Shown: positions 21,694 to 32,696 of the stretch, piece after piece
Position numbering within the stretch: the stretch's first letter is position 1
Layout: each line of letters opens with the position of its first letter
NCBI RefSeq assembly: GCF_036320965.1
Contig: NC_092225.1
Coordinates: forward strand, 53,493,868 to 53,557,867
Direction of reading: 5' to 3'
Source of the DNA: Panulirus ornatus
Taxonomy: Eukaryota > Arthropoda > Malacostraca > Decapoda > Palinuridae
Length of the DNA stretch: 64,000 nucleotides
Made by a program: the position numbers and the translations under genes
Notes under the pieces: generated by a model
Database searches by the model: none
The model's input: only the letters and a program-made list of their open reading frames with translations
What the model was told of the DNA's origin: nothing

Positions 21694-24612
21694 GAAGGTC
21701 TTGGGAGTAAAGTCAGGGGTTAGTGAGAGGACAAGAGCAAGGGAAGGAGTAGCAGTACTCCTGAAACAGGAGTTGTGGAAGTATGTGATAGAATGTAAGA
21801 AAGTAAATTCTCGATTAATATGGGTAAAACTGAAAGTTGATGGAGAGAGATGGGTGATTATTGGTGCATATGCACCTGGGCATGAGAAGAAAGATCATGA
21901 GAGGCAAGTGTTTTGGGAGCAGCTGAATGAGTGTGTTAGTGGTTTTGATGCACGAGACCGGGTTATAGTGTTGGGTGATTTGAATGCAAAGGTGAGTAAT
22001 GTGGCAGTTGAGGGAATAATTGGTATACATGGGGTGTTCAGTGTTGTAAATGGAAATGGTGAAGAGCTTGTAGATTTATGTGCTGAAAAAGGACTGATGA
22101 TTGGGAATACCTGGTTTAAAAAGCGAGATATACATAAGTATACTTATGTAAGTAGGAGAGATGACCAGAGAGCGTTATTGGATTACGTGTCATTAATTGA
22201 CAGGCGCGCGAAAGAGAGACTTTTGGATGTTAATGTGCTGAGAGGTGCAACTGGAGGGATGTCTGATCATTATCTTGTGGAGGCTAAGGTGAAGATTTGT
22301 ATGGGTTTTCAGAAAAGAAGAGTGAATGTTGGGGTGAAGGGGGTGGTGAGAGTAAGTGAGCTTGGGAAGGAGACTTGTGTGAGGAAGTACCAGGAGAGAC
22401 TGAGTACAGAATGGAAAAAGGTGAGAACAATGGAAGTAAGGGGAGTGGGGGAAGAATGGGATGTATTTAGTGAATCAGTGATGGATTGCACAAAAGATGC
22501 TTGTGGCATGAGAAGAGCGGGAGGTGGGTTGATTAGAAAGGGTAGTGAGTGGTGGGATGAAGAAGTAAGAGTATTAGTGAAAGAGAAGAGAGAGGCATTT
22601 GGACGATTTTTGCAGGGAAAAAATGAAATTGAGTGGGAGACGTATAAAAGAAAGAGACAGGAGGTCAAGAGAAAGGTGCAAGAGGTGAAAAAAAGGGCAA
22701 ATGAGAGTTGGGGTGAGAGAGTATCATTAAATTTTAGGGAGAATAAAAAGATGTTCTGGAAGGAGGTAAATAAAGTGCGTAAGACAAGGGAGCAAATGGG
22801 AACTTCAGTGAAGGGCGCAAATGGGGAGGTGATAACAAGTAGTGATGATGTGAGAAGGAGATGGAGTGAGTATTTTGAAGGTTTGTTGAATGTGTTTGAT
22901 GATAGAGTGGCAGATATAGGGTGTTTTGGTCGAGGTGGTGTGCAAAGTGCGAGGGTTAGAGAAAATGAGTTGGTAAACAGAGAAGAGGTAGTAAAAGCTT
23001 TGCGGAAGATGAAAGCCAGCAAGGCAGCAGGTTTGGATGGTATTGCAGTGGAATTTATTAAAAAAGGGGGTGACTGTATTGTTGACTGGTTGGTAAGGTT
23101 ATTTAATGTATGTATGACTCATGGTGAGGTGCCTGAGGATTGGCGGAATGCGTGCATAGTGCCATTGTACAAAGGCAAAGGGGATAAGAGTGCTCAAATT
23201 ACAGATGTATAAGTTTGTTGAGTATTCCTGGCAAATTATATGGGAGGGTATTGATTGAGAGGGTGAAGGCATGTACAGAGCATCAGATTGGGGAAGAGCA
23301 GTGTGGTTTCAGAAGTGGTAGAGGATGTGTGGATCAGGTGTTTGCTTTGAAGAATGTATGTGAGAAATACTTAGAAAAGCAAATGGATTTGTATGTAGCA
23401 TTTATGGATCTGGAGAAGGCATATGATAGAGTTGATAGAGATGCTCTGTGGAAGGTATTAAGAATATATGGTGTGGGAGGCAAGTTGTTAGAAGCAGTGA
23501 AAAGTTTTTATCGAGGATGTAAGGCATGTGTACGTGTAGGAAGAGAGGAAAGTGATTAGTTCTCAGTGAATGTAAGTTTGCGGCAGGGGTGTGTGATGTC
23601 TCCATGGTTGTTTAATTTGTTTATGGATGGGGTTGTTAGGGAGGTGAATGCAAGAGTTTTGGAAAGAGGGGCAAGTATGAAGTCTGTTGGGGATGAGAGA
23701 GCTTGGGAAGTGAGTCAGTTGTTGTTCGCTGATGATACAGCGCTGGTGGCTGATTCATGTGAGAAACTGCAGAAGCTGGTGACTGAGTTTGGTAAAGTGT
23801 GTGAAAGAAGAAAGTTAAGAGTAAATGTGAATAAGAGCAAGGTTATTAGGTACAGTAGGGTTGAGGGTCAATTCAATTGGGAGGTGAGTTTGAATGGAGA
23901 AAAACTGGAGGAAGTGAAGTGTTTTAGATATCTGGGAGTGGATCTGGCAGCGGATGGAACCATGGAAGCGGAAGTGGATCATAGGGTGGGGGAGGGGGCA
24001 AAAATTCTGGGAGCCTTGAAGAATGTGTGGAAGTTGAGAACATTATCTCGGAAAGCAAAAATGGGTATGTTTGAAGGAATAGTGGTTCCAACAATGTTGT
24101 ATGGTTGCGAGGCGTGGACTATGGATAGAGTTGTGCGCAGGAGGATGGATGTGCTGGAAATGAGATGTTTGAGGACAATGTGTGGTGTGAGGTGGTTTGA
24201 TTGAGTAAGTAACGTAAGGGTAAGAGAGATGTGTGGAAATAAAAAGAGCGTGGTTGAGAGAGCAGAAGAGGGTGTCTTGAAATGGTTTGGTCACATGGAG
24301 AGAATGAGTGAGGAAAGATTGACCAAGAGGATATATGTGTCGGAGGTGGAGGGAACGAGGAGAAGAGGGAGACCAAATTGGAGGTGGAAAGATGGAGTGA
24401 AAAAGATTTTGTGTGATTGGGGCCTGAACATGCAGGAGGGTGAAAGGAGGGCAAGGAATAGAGTGAATTGGAGCGATGTGGTATACCGGGGTTGACGTGC
24501 TGTCAGTGGATTGAATCAAGACATGTGTATGGGGGTGGGTTGGGCCATTTCTTTCGTCTGTTTCCTTGCGCTACCTCGCAAACGCGGGAGACAGCGGAAA
24601 AAAAAAAAAGAG
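21694..24612 (+). mobile_element. LINE-A copy 10, 5'-truncated in the endonuclease, with 10-bp TSD
   Basis: Begins in the endonuclease at GVKSGVSERTRAREGVAVLL and runs to the 3' end. Direct repeats AGAGAATTAG at 21684-21693 and 24613-24622 bracket it. Endonuclease motifs GAYAPGHEKKDHER, GDLNAKV and SDHYLVEAKVKI, RT motif A, motif B and LLFADDTALVADS are all present. Disabling changes: a small deletion at about 23190 that shifts frame in the SECSNYRG block, TAG for Trp at about 23557, and TGA for Arg at about 24202. The 3' UTR is the shortest seen: a deletion joined through CATGTG microhomology (about 24521) removes nearly all of it except the terminal module. Confidence 0.9.
21701..23212 (+). 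pseudogene. LINE-A ORF, endonuclease through RT fingers (503 aa)
   Basis: Open stretch of copy 10. Residues about 1-210 are the AP-endonuclease fold: WVIIGAYAPGH (about 52), VLGDLNAKVSN (about 90), LLDYVSLIDR (about 160, with one extra residue against other copies) and GMSDHYLVEAKV (about 187, the catalytic SDH). A basic linker (about 215-380) leads to the RT start, AAGLDGIAVEFIKKGG (about 445), and PLYKGKGDKS. It terminates after a frameshift. The first Glu-containing block (SETKLKG) is missing through 5' truncation, so it could not be active. Confidence 0.85.
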
Positions 24613-24622
24613 AGAGAATTAG

Positions 24623-25007
24623 AATATAATAAAACGACCCACACTGGGCATAGCTGGCAAGTGAACCAAGAGACATGTAAATCAATTAAGGCAGAGATCA
24701 TCCTCAACAACCTCACCTCTCTGAAGTTTTAAAATCAGATTAATGTATGTTCTGGAAAACATACTGACAATTAGCAACTTTTAAAACTAATGTAGTCTTC
24801 AATAATAATAATATTTTCATGAAAAGTCTTATAAGAAATTCTGTAAATGCTAAAAAATGTTGTGTGAACAATATCCCCAGTAAATAGTGAAACCAGTTTT
24901 ACAGTGGTCAAACTGGCAAAGTTCTTAGTGTTAAGGTTAAACAACATACAAAAAATGTGTTAGGCACTGTCAGGAATCTAATGCAATATTTCTATGAATA
25001 AAAATAT
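24623..25007. other. Intronic sequence, nothing recognised
   Basis: AT-rich unique-looking sequence between two LINE insertions. Confidence 0.45.
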
Positions 25008-25019
25008 TGGTTTCTATAT

Positions 25020-26653
25020 TATTTTCTATTGTTATCTTTATCATTATCCCTGGGGATAGGGGATTAAGAATACTTCCCACGTATTCCCTGCGTGTCGTAG
25101 AAGGCGACTAAAAGGGGAGGGAGCGGGGGGCTGGAAATCCTCCCCTCTCGTTTTTTTTTTTTTTAATTTTCCAAAAGAAGGAACAGAGGGAGCCAGGTGA
25201 GGATATTCCAAAAAAGGCCCAGTCCTCTGTTCCTAACGCTACCTCGCTAACACAGGAAATGGCGAATAGTTTAAAAGAAAGAAAGAAAATCTTTATCATA
25301 CTTTGTCGGTGTCTCCCACGTTAGCGAGGTAGCACAAGGAAACAGATGAAAGAATGGCCCAACCCACCCACATACACATGTATATACATACACACCCACA
25401 CACGCACATATACATACTTATACCTTTCAACGTATACATACATATACATACACAGACATATATAGATATGCACATGTACATATTCATACTTGCTGCCTTC
25501 ATCCATTCCCGTCGCCACCCCGCCACACATGAAATGGCACCCCCCCGCACGTGCACAACATACTATTATGAAAAGACAACAAAGACCACATTCGTTCACA
25601 CTCAGTCTCTAGCTATCATGTATAATACATCAAAACCACAGCTCCCTTTCCAAATCTAGGCCCCACAAAACTTTCCATGGTTTACCCCAGACGCTTCACC
25701 TGCCCTAGTTCAATCCATTGACAGCGCGTCCTCCCTATTCACTCTATTCCTTGCACGCCTTTCACCCTCCTGTATGTTCAGGCCCCCATCACTCAAAATC
25801 TTTTTCACTTCATCCTTCCACCTCCAATTTGGTCTCCCACTTCTCGTTCCCTCCACCTCTGACATATATATCCTCTTTGTCAATCTTTCCTCCCTCATTC
25901 TCTCCATGTGACCAAACCATTTCAATACACCCTCTTCTGCTCTCTCAACCACACTCTTTTTATTACCACACATCTCTCTTACCCTTTCATTACTTACGCA
26001 ATCAAACCACCTCACACTGCATATTGTCCTCAAACATCTCATTTCTAACACATCCATCCTCCTCCGCACAACCCTATCTATAGCCCATGCCTCGCAACCA
26101 TATAACATTGTTGAAACCAATATTCCTTCAAACATACCCATTTTTGCTCTCTGATATAATGTCCTTGCCTTCCACACATTCTTCAACACTCCCAAAACCT
26201 TCGCCCCTTCCCCCACCCTGTGACTCACTTCCACTGCCAAATCCACTCCCAGATGTCTAGGACACTTCACTTCCTCCAGTTTTTCTCAATTCAAACCTAC
26301 CACCCCACTGACTTGTCCCTCAACCCCACTGAACCAATAACCTTGCTCTTATTCACATTTACTCTCAGCTTTCTGCTTTCACACACTTTACAAAACTCAG
26401 TAACCAGCTTTTACAGTTTCTCACCCGAATCAGCCACCAGCGATGTATCATCAGCGAACAACAACTGACTCACTTCCCAAGTCCTCTCATCCACAACAGA
26501 CTGCATACTTGCCCCTCTCTCCAAAACTCTTGCATTCACCTCCCTAACAACTCCATCCTTAAACAAATAAAACAACCATGGAGACATCACGCACCCCTGC
26601 CGCAAACCAACATTCAATGAGAACCAATCACTTTCCTCTCATCCTACTCGTAC
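25020..26653 (-). mobile_element. LINE-A copy 11, 5'-truncated, with 12-bp TSD and a SINE in its tail
   Basis: Minus-strand copy from RT motif B (NVGLRQGCVMSPWLF, about 26610) to a long-type 3' UTR. Direct repeats TGGTTTCTATAT at 25008-25019 and 26654-26665 flank it. The C-terminal frame 26270-25710 is open and holds SGRPNWRWKDEVKKIL. LLFADDTSLVADS survives at about 26450. Its 3' tail (GACAAAGTATGATAAAGATA on the minus strand) was later split by a SINE-like element with its own 11-bp duplication. Confidence 0.9.
25045..25288 (+). mobile_element. SINE-like element 1, complete, inserted in the tail of LINE-A copy 11
   Basis: Starts TATCCCTGGGGATAGGGG, passes through GTCGTAGAAGGCGACTAAA and GGCTGGAAATCCTCCCC, a T-run, GGCCCAGTCCTCTGTTCC and CGCTACCTCGCTAACACAGG, then AAATGGCGAATAGT and a (GAAA)n tail. 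Direct repeats ATCTTTATCAT at 25034-25044 and 25289-25299 are its target-site duplication. The first ~110 bp match the LINE-A 5' UTR and the last ~45 bp resemble the LINE-A 3' module. Confidence 0.88.
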
Positions 26654-26665
26654 TGGTTTCTATAT

Positions 26666-27161
26666 ATCAGATAATCTTATAAATGAAACAATTATAAATC
26701 TGTTTCCCACAGGATAAGTTAACCTAATTTTGTAACCTGAGACAGGCGAGGCTTTAAAATGTGAACTGCACCTTAATCCCTTTACCAGTCTTTTGATTCA
26801 TTTGCAGGCCCCACTCAGTGACTGTTGGTATTATATCATATTCTGGTTAGCTTTATCTTTACTCAGTCTTGACAATGTAATTTACAAAAGTGCTTGACAC
26901 TTTATAATCTCTATTTCCTTGTGGTTTTCCTTGCATCTTATGCACACTTGCTACTTGTGTACATTTTGCATTCCTACATATATTCCTGTATTTTACCATC
27001 AGCACTATGTCTTATGATATGTAGCAGTTTGTGAAGAAGAAGAATGATATGAGATATTTAAGGAAAAAATGACGTAAAGAGTGACTTTGGTGAGATAAGA
27101 TAGGAAGGGAAGCCTGCACAGAAGACATCCCCTATGACCATGAGTTCATGGAAGAAATTAA
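26666..27161. other. Intronic sequence, nothing firmly recognised
   Basis: AT-rich sequence. The part from 27010 onwards loosely resembles 21060-21250. Confidence 0.4.
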
Positions 27162-29880
27162 ATAATGTGCTGAGAGGTGCAACTGGAGGATTGTCTGATC
27201 ATTATCTTGTGGAGGCAAAGGTGAAGATTTGCAGAGGTTTTCAGAAAAGAAGAGAGAATGTTGGGGTGAAGAGAGTGGTGAGAGTAAGTGAGCTTGGGAA
27301 GGAGACTTATGTGAGGAAGTACCAGGAGAGACTAAGTACAGAATGGAAAAAGGTGAGAACAAAGGAGGTAAGGGGAGTGGGGGAGGAATGGGATGTATTT
27401 ATGGAAGCAGTGATGGCTTGCGCAAAAGATGCTTGTGGCATGAGAAGAGTGGGAGATGGGCAGATCAGAAAGGGTTGTGAGTGGTGGGATGAAGAAGTAA
27501 GATTATTAGTGAAAGAGAAGAGAGAGGCATTTGGATGATTTTTGCAGGGAAATACTGCAAATGAGTAGGAGATGTATAAAAGAAAGAGGCAGGAGGTCAA
27601 GAGAAAGGTGCAAGAGGTGAAAAAGAGGGCAAATGAGAGTTGGGGTGAGAGAGTATCATTAAATTCTAGGGAGAATAAAAAAATGTTTTGGAAGGAGGTA
27701 AATAAAGTGCGTAAGACAAGGGAACAAATGGGAACTTCAGTGAAGGGGGCTAATGGGGAGGTGATAACAAGTAGTGGTGATGTGAGAAGGAGATGGAGTA
27801 AGTATTTTAAAGGTCTGTTGAATGTGTTTGATGATAGAGTGGCAGATATAGGGCGTTTTGGTCGAGGTGGTGTACAAAGTGAGAAGGTTGGGGAGGGTGA
27901 TTTGGTAAACAGAGAAGAGGCAGTAAAAGCTTTGCAGAAGATGAAAGCTGGCAAGGCAGCGGGTTTGGATGGTATTGCAGTGAGATTTATTAAAAAAGGG
28001 GGTGACTGTATTGCTGACTGGTTGGTAAAGTTATTTAATGTATGTATGATTCATGGTGAGGTGCCTGAGGATTGGCGGAATGCTTGCATAGTGCCATTGT
28101 ACAAAGGCAAAGGAGATAAAAGTGAGTGCTCAAATTACAGAGGTATAAGTTTGTTGAGTATTCATGGGAAATTACATGGGAGGGTATTGATTGACAGGGT
28201 GAAGGCATGTACAGAGCATCAGAGTGGGGAAGAGCAGTGTGGTTTCAGAAGTGGTAGAGGATGTGTGGATCAGGTGTTTGCTCTGAGGAATGTATGTGAG
28301 AAATACTTAGAAAAACAAATGGATTTGTATGTAGCATTTATGGATCTGAAGAAGGCATATGATAGAGTTGATAGAGATGCTCTGTGGAAGGTATTAAGAA
28401 TATATGGTGTGGGAGGCAAGTTGTTAGAAGCAGTGAAAAGTTTTTATAGAGGATGTAAGGCATGTGTACGTGTAGGAAGAGAGGAAAGTGATTGGTTCTC
28501 AGTGAATGTAGGTTTGCAGCAGGGGTGTGTGATGTCTTCATGGTTGTTTAATTTGTTTATGGATGAGGTTGTTAGGGAGGTGAATGCAAGAGTTTTGGAA
28601 AGAGGGGCAAGTATGCAGTCTGTTGGGGATGAGAGAGCTTGGGAAGTGAGTCAGTTGTTGTTCGCTGATGATACAGCGCTGGTGGCTGATTCATGTGAGA
28701 AACTGCAGCAGCTTGTGACTGAGTTTGGTAAAGTGTGTGAAAGAAGAAAGTTGAGAGTAAATGTGAATAAGAGCAAGGTTATTAGGTACAGTAGGGTTGA
28801 GGGTCAAGTCAATTGGGAGGTAAGTTTGAATGGAGAAAAACTGGAGGAAGTAAAGTGTTTTAGATATCTGGGAGTGGATTTGGCAGCAGATGGAACCATG
28901 GAAGTGGAAGTGGATCATAGGGTGGGGGAGGGGGCGAAAATTCTGGGAGCCTTGAAGAATGTCTGGAAGTCGAGAACATTATATCGGAAAGCAAAAATGG
29001 GTATGTTTGAAGGAATAGTGGTTCCAACAATGTTGTATGGTTGCGAGGCATGGGCTATGGATAGAGTCGTGTGCAGGAGGGTGGATGTGTTGGAAATGAG
29101 ATGTTTGAGGACAATATGTGGTGTGAGGTGGTTTGATCGAGTAAGTAATGTAAGGGTAAGAGAGATGTGTGGAAATAAAAAGAGCGTGGTTGAGAGAGCA
29201 GAAGAGGGTGTTTTGAAATGGTTTGGGCACATGGAGAAAATGAGTGAGGAAAGATTGACAAAGAGGATATATGTGTCGGAGGTGGAGGGAACGAGGAGAA
29301 GTGGGAGACCAAATTGGAGGTGGAAAGATGGAGTGAAAAAGATTTTGAGTGATCGGGGCCTGAACATGCAGGAGGGTGAAAGGCGGGCAAGGAATAGAGT
29401 GAATTGGATCGATGTGGCATACCGGGGTTGACGTGCTGTCAGTGGATTGAATCAGGGCATGTGAAGCGTCTGGGGTAAACCATGGAAAGCTGTGTGGGGC
29501 CTGGATGTGGAAAGGGAGCTGTGGTTTCAGGCATTATTGCATGACAGCTAGAGACTGAGTGTGAAGGAATGAGGCCTTTGATGTCTTTGCTACCCCGCAC
29601 ACATGAGGGGGGAGGGGGATGGTATTCCATGTGTGGCGAGGTGGCGATGGGAATGAATAAAGGCAGACAGTGTGAACTGTGTGCATGGGTATATATGTAT
29701 GTGTCTGTGTGTATATATATATGTGTACATTGAGATGTATAGGTATGTATATTTTGCGTGTGTGGACATGTGTGTATATACATGTGTATGGGGGTGGGTT
29801 GGGCCATTTCTTTCGTCTGTTTCCTTGCGCTACCTCGCAAACGCGGGAGACAGCGACAAAGCAAAATAAATAAATATATT
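27162..29880 (+). mobile_element. LINE-A copy 12, 5'-truncated, longest uninterrupted RT frame
   Basis: Starts at TAATGTGCTGAGAGGTGC in the endonuclease just before the catalytic LSDHYLVEAKVKI. Frame 27134-27538 ends at TGA (FG-stop), with a second stop at about 27567. From 27572 the frame is open for 619 codons to 29431. The long-type 3' UTR has both hairpin modules and the terminal CTACCTCGCAAACGCGGG, ending GACAAAGCAAAATAAATAAA. Confidence 0.9.
27572..29431 (+). pseudogene. LINE-A reverse transcriptase and C-terminal domain (619 aa, intact frame)
   Basis: Copies element RNA into DNA at a nicked target. Visible RT blocks: AAGLDGIAVRFIKKG (about residue 135), PLYKGKGDKSECSNYRGISL (about 180), QCGFRSGRGCVDQVFAL (about 225), motif A AFMDLKKAYDRVDRD (about 256), motif B QQGCVMSSWLFNLF (about 315), motif C LLFADDTALVADS (about 363) with the paired Asp, and FRYLGVDLAADG (about 430). 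The C-terminal arm has GCEAWAMDR, VLKWFGHMEKM and RRSGRPNWRWKDGVKKIL (about 578). Enzyme residues look intact, but the endonuclease is cut off by stops and truncation. Confidence 0.88.
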
Positions 29881-30294
29881 TTCTATTAATTTTGTGTATC
29901 AATCTGTCATTTTACAAGGGATTCTTTTATCATTTTATCATTATTTCTCCCTCACTCTCTCCCTTTTTCTTCTTTTTGGGTGCATGCACATTATAAAGGA
30001 ATTTTCAGACCATGCCCACAGCTTAAAGAGTTAATTGGAGAGAAATACAAAAATAACCTTAAGGAAATATACTAGAGCTTGACTAAACACTACAAACCAG
30101 TACAGTAAAACTTCTAGTATCCATAATGCTCGGAGAAATCAACTGTTTCAGATTATAAAAATACCATTTATTTGAGTCTTTTATCTAATGTATTATATAA
30201 TGAAAGAAATTGCCTACCCCTCACTTAATGCAGGAGTTATTTTCTGCAAAAAGCTCAAACAAAGAGAAATATATTATTCTTTTTACTATTATTA
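29881..30294. other. Intronic sequence, nothing recognised
   Basis: AT-rich spacer between two LINE fragments. Confidence 0.4.
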
Positions 30295-30805
30295 TTATAC
30301 TTGATTGCTGTTTCCTGTATCGGCGAGGTAGTGCCAGGAAACCGACGAAGAATGGCCCATCCACTCACATACATATATATATATGTACATAAACACCCAT
30401 ACATGCATATATACATATCAACATATACATACACATACACAGACATATACATATATACACAAGTACATATTCATACTTGATTTACTTCATCCATTCCTGG
30501 CGCTACCCCGCACCACAGGAAACAGCATCACTACCCCCTGCTTCAGCAAGGTAGTGCCAAGAAAACAGACAAAAAAAGGCCACATTCATTCACATTCAGT
30601 CTTTATCATGTGTAATGCACCGACACCACAGCTCCCTATCTACATCCAGGCCCCACAGACTTTTCCATGGTTTACCCCAGACGTTTCACATGCCCTGGTT
30701 CGATCCAATGACAGCATGTCAACCCCGGTATACCACATCTTTGCAATTCACTCTATTCCTTGCACACCTCTCACCCTCCGATCACTCAAAATCAAGATTT
30801 TGAGA
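30295..30805 (-). mobile_element. LINE-A relative, 3' UTR fragment (variant subfamily)
   Basis: Minus-strand 3' end. The terminal module (CACTACCTCGCCGATACAGG on the minus strand), TATATG-rich spacer, a second module with a TTGGCACTACCTTGCTGAAG core, GGTAAACCATGG and the GTGTGCAAGGAATAGAGTG codons can be followed to about 30790. The module sequence is closer to copy 1 (3252-4634) than to the young copies, suggesting an older subfamily. Confidence 0.75.
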
Positions 30806-30814
30806 CATTTCTAG

Positions 30815-31345
30815 TATCATACCTACATTAGAATGTGCTTCTCCCTCAAATTTGGTCACCATACTTAGAGAAACAAAAATATTTAAAAGAGAGGGTCCAG
30901 AGTAGGGCACCAAATATGGTACCTGAAATAAACAAGTGGAGTTACAGGGAGAGGCTACAGCCCTTAAATGTACCCAATAAGGAAAGGAGAAAAATAAGGA
31001 AAGACTTGATTATAGTCTTCATGTTTCTAAATCAAACTAACAATGTTGACAGAATACTTCAAAAATGCAAGGAAAGAGAAACCAGAGTTCACAGCATGAA
31101 ATTCATCAAGAAACTTGCTAGAGAAGATATACACAAGTCTGCACTTCTATAGTACCCAATTGTGGATGAATGTAATGAGCTAAGTATTTAATGAAACTGT
31201 AAATGCAGAGAGTATAGAAAAGTTTGAAGAGTTGTATACTAGTAAAGATCATTTACAGGACAGTACCCCACAAGTGTACAACCCCCTCTGTATGTTGTAC
31301 AACCATGTATCTAAATGGTAATTACATTTTTATGATCACAGACTG
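30815..31345 (+). mobile_element. CR1-like LINE fragment (RT C-terminal end)
   Basis: Open 30835-31152. The peptide contains QIWSPYLEKQKYLKERVQSR, then KWSYRERLQPLNVPNKERRK and IRKDLIIVFMFLNQTNNVD. This follows the CR1/Rex-type consensus 'WSPhxxKDIxxLExVQRR...YxeRLxxLxLxsLexRRxRgDLIexyKI'. The 3' part past 31152 is decayed. There is no link to LINE-A. Confidence 0.7.
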
Positions 31346-31543
31346 AGATGTGGAAAGATAAATGTGAACATTACTGACATGTTTATCATTTACTAATATC
31401 TACCTTATTGCATAAGAACTTTTTCATATAATTTTGGAAGTTTAGCTAATCTTTGCATTTTTTCTATTACTCCCAAAATCAACATGAAAATCATTTCATG
31501 CAAAATTATTCACAGATATCAACAACCATACAAAGAAACTTAC

Positions 31544-31678
31544 TTTGTGATTCATTGTAAGTTCTCCAAGCTGTGAGCCATATGGAGCACAATATGAATG
31601 AGGAATGAAGCCCTCTTGTTGGCCATGTTCAGCTATTACATAGACCCAGTCATTCTCCTGGTATAACACATTTACGAC
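31544..31678 (-). CDS. Host gene exon 2: C-terminal half of the SH3 domain
   Basis: A 135-nt, 45-codon minus-strand exon in phase 0 at both ends. The acceptor is TTGTTTTCCAG and the donor GTAAGT, both near-consensus. It translates as VVNVLYQENDWVYVIAEHG, then EGFIPHSYCAPYG and a short linker ending NHK. This supplies the n-Src loop, the conserved Trp of the ligand groove, and the Gly-Phe-Ile-Pro...Tyr strand that closes an SH3 fold. Joined to the exon at 53 kb it gives one complete SH3 domain of about 56 residues with no gap or frame change. The protein could be a Dlish-like SH3 adaptor, but that is recollection only, so no symbol is given. Confidence 0.85.
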
Positions 31679-32680
31679 CTGGAAAACAAATGCAATTTAT
31701 GAACTTTTCAAAATCGGCTAAAAGTAATTACATAACATGTTAACTAGATATATCTGTGAATCAAATCTTACTTACATTACTGTGATAAATAAGTATGAGT
31801 GTTTTATCCACGAAAGCATTTCTAGTGCTGCCACTGCATTGCCTCTACATGACTAAATGGACAACTCAAGGATAAGAATTAAATGGTTAGAAAGCACCTG
31901 TTTGGAAGAATAAACATTAAATAAGCTAATGCGACTTAAAATTTCCAAGCTTCTAACAATGATCCAATGGAGGAAAGAGAGGGATAGGGTGGCTACAGCA
32001 ATCAATTTGTAGCTTAATAAATCCTATGAAAGACAAAACTATTTCCAACACAGAGATTTCTTAAACTGAAAGATGCATACTGATTACACAGTGTCTGACT
32101 TGTTAGACCCATTAGCTGGAAAGCAGTTATAATATTTGTTTCATCACAAAGTACAACTGATATCCCTAACTATCAAAATACCAACAGCCCGGGCTTTTCC
32201 AATCAGGGTAACACATTCATACTTGGCCAGTTGTTATCCACCCACTCAACCATGGTGTCAAGCATTTCTCAGATATTCTTCTTCACCAACACTCTGTTTT
32301 GTCTTTGCCAAGCTAATATGTCCTGAAGAACAATTTGATGGAAAAACCATAAACTTTCATCTATTGTTTTAACAAAAGCTCCTCTACATAGTCTATTTTC
32401 TGCAATCAATACCATATGGACCTAAGCCAGAATAATGAGGAAAGGAAGCAACCACTAACATTATTCTAAAATGTCAATGTGTCTCCATCAACCAATTAAG
32501 TAAAATAAATACAAAACTCAACTATCATCCAGGAGAAGGATTATATAAAAAAAAGCTTCTATCAGGTGGTAATAGCTTCCCTAAATAAACAAATAATGGT
32601 TGAACATTTCAACAAAAAGTTAATGATACTTTATAAAATTTACTAGAAGTTTTGAAACTCACATTTTGTTAAAAATCTAT
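31679..32680. other. Intronic sequence next to host exon 2, nothing recognised
   Basis: Start of the 21.3-kb intron on the acceptor side. AT-rich. Short frames only (for example 32136-32372) with no recognisable family. Confidence 0.45.
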
Positions 32681-32696
32681 ATAAATGTCCTAACTG

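Noticed and set aside
25100..25160. GGCTGGAAATCC in the SINE-like element as a Pol III B box
   Set aside because: It needs an extra base against the GGTTCGANTCC consensus and has no matching A box at the usual distance; too weak to annotate.
32136..32372. 78-aa plus-strand frame
   Set aside because: No similarity I can recognise on either strand and no splice context.
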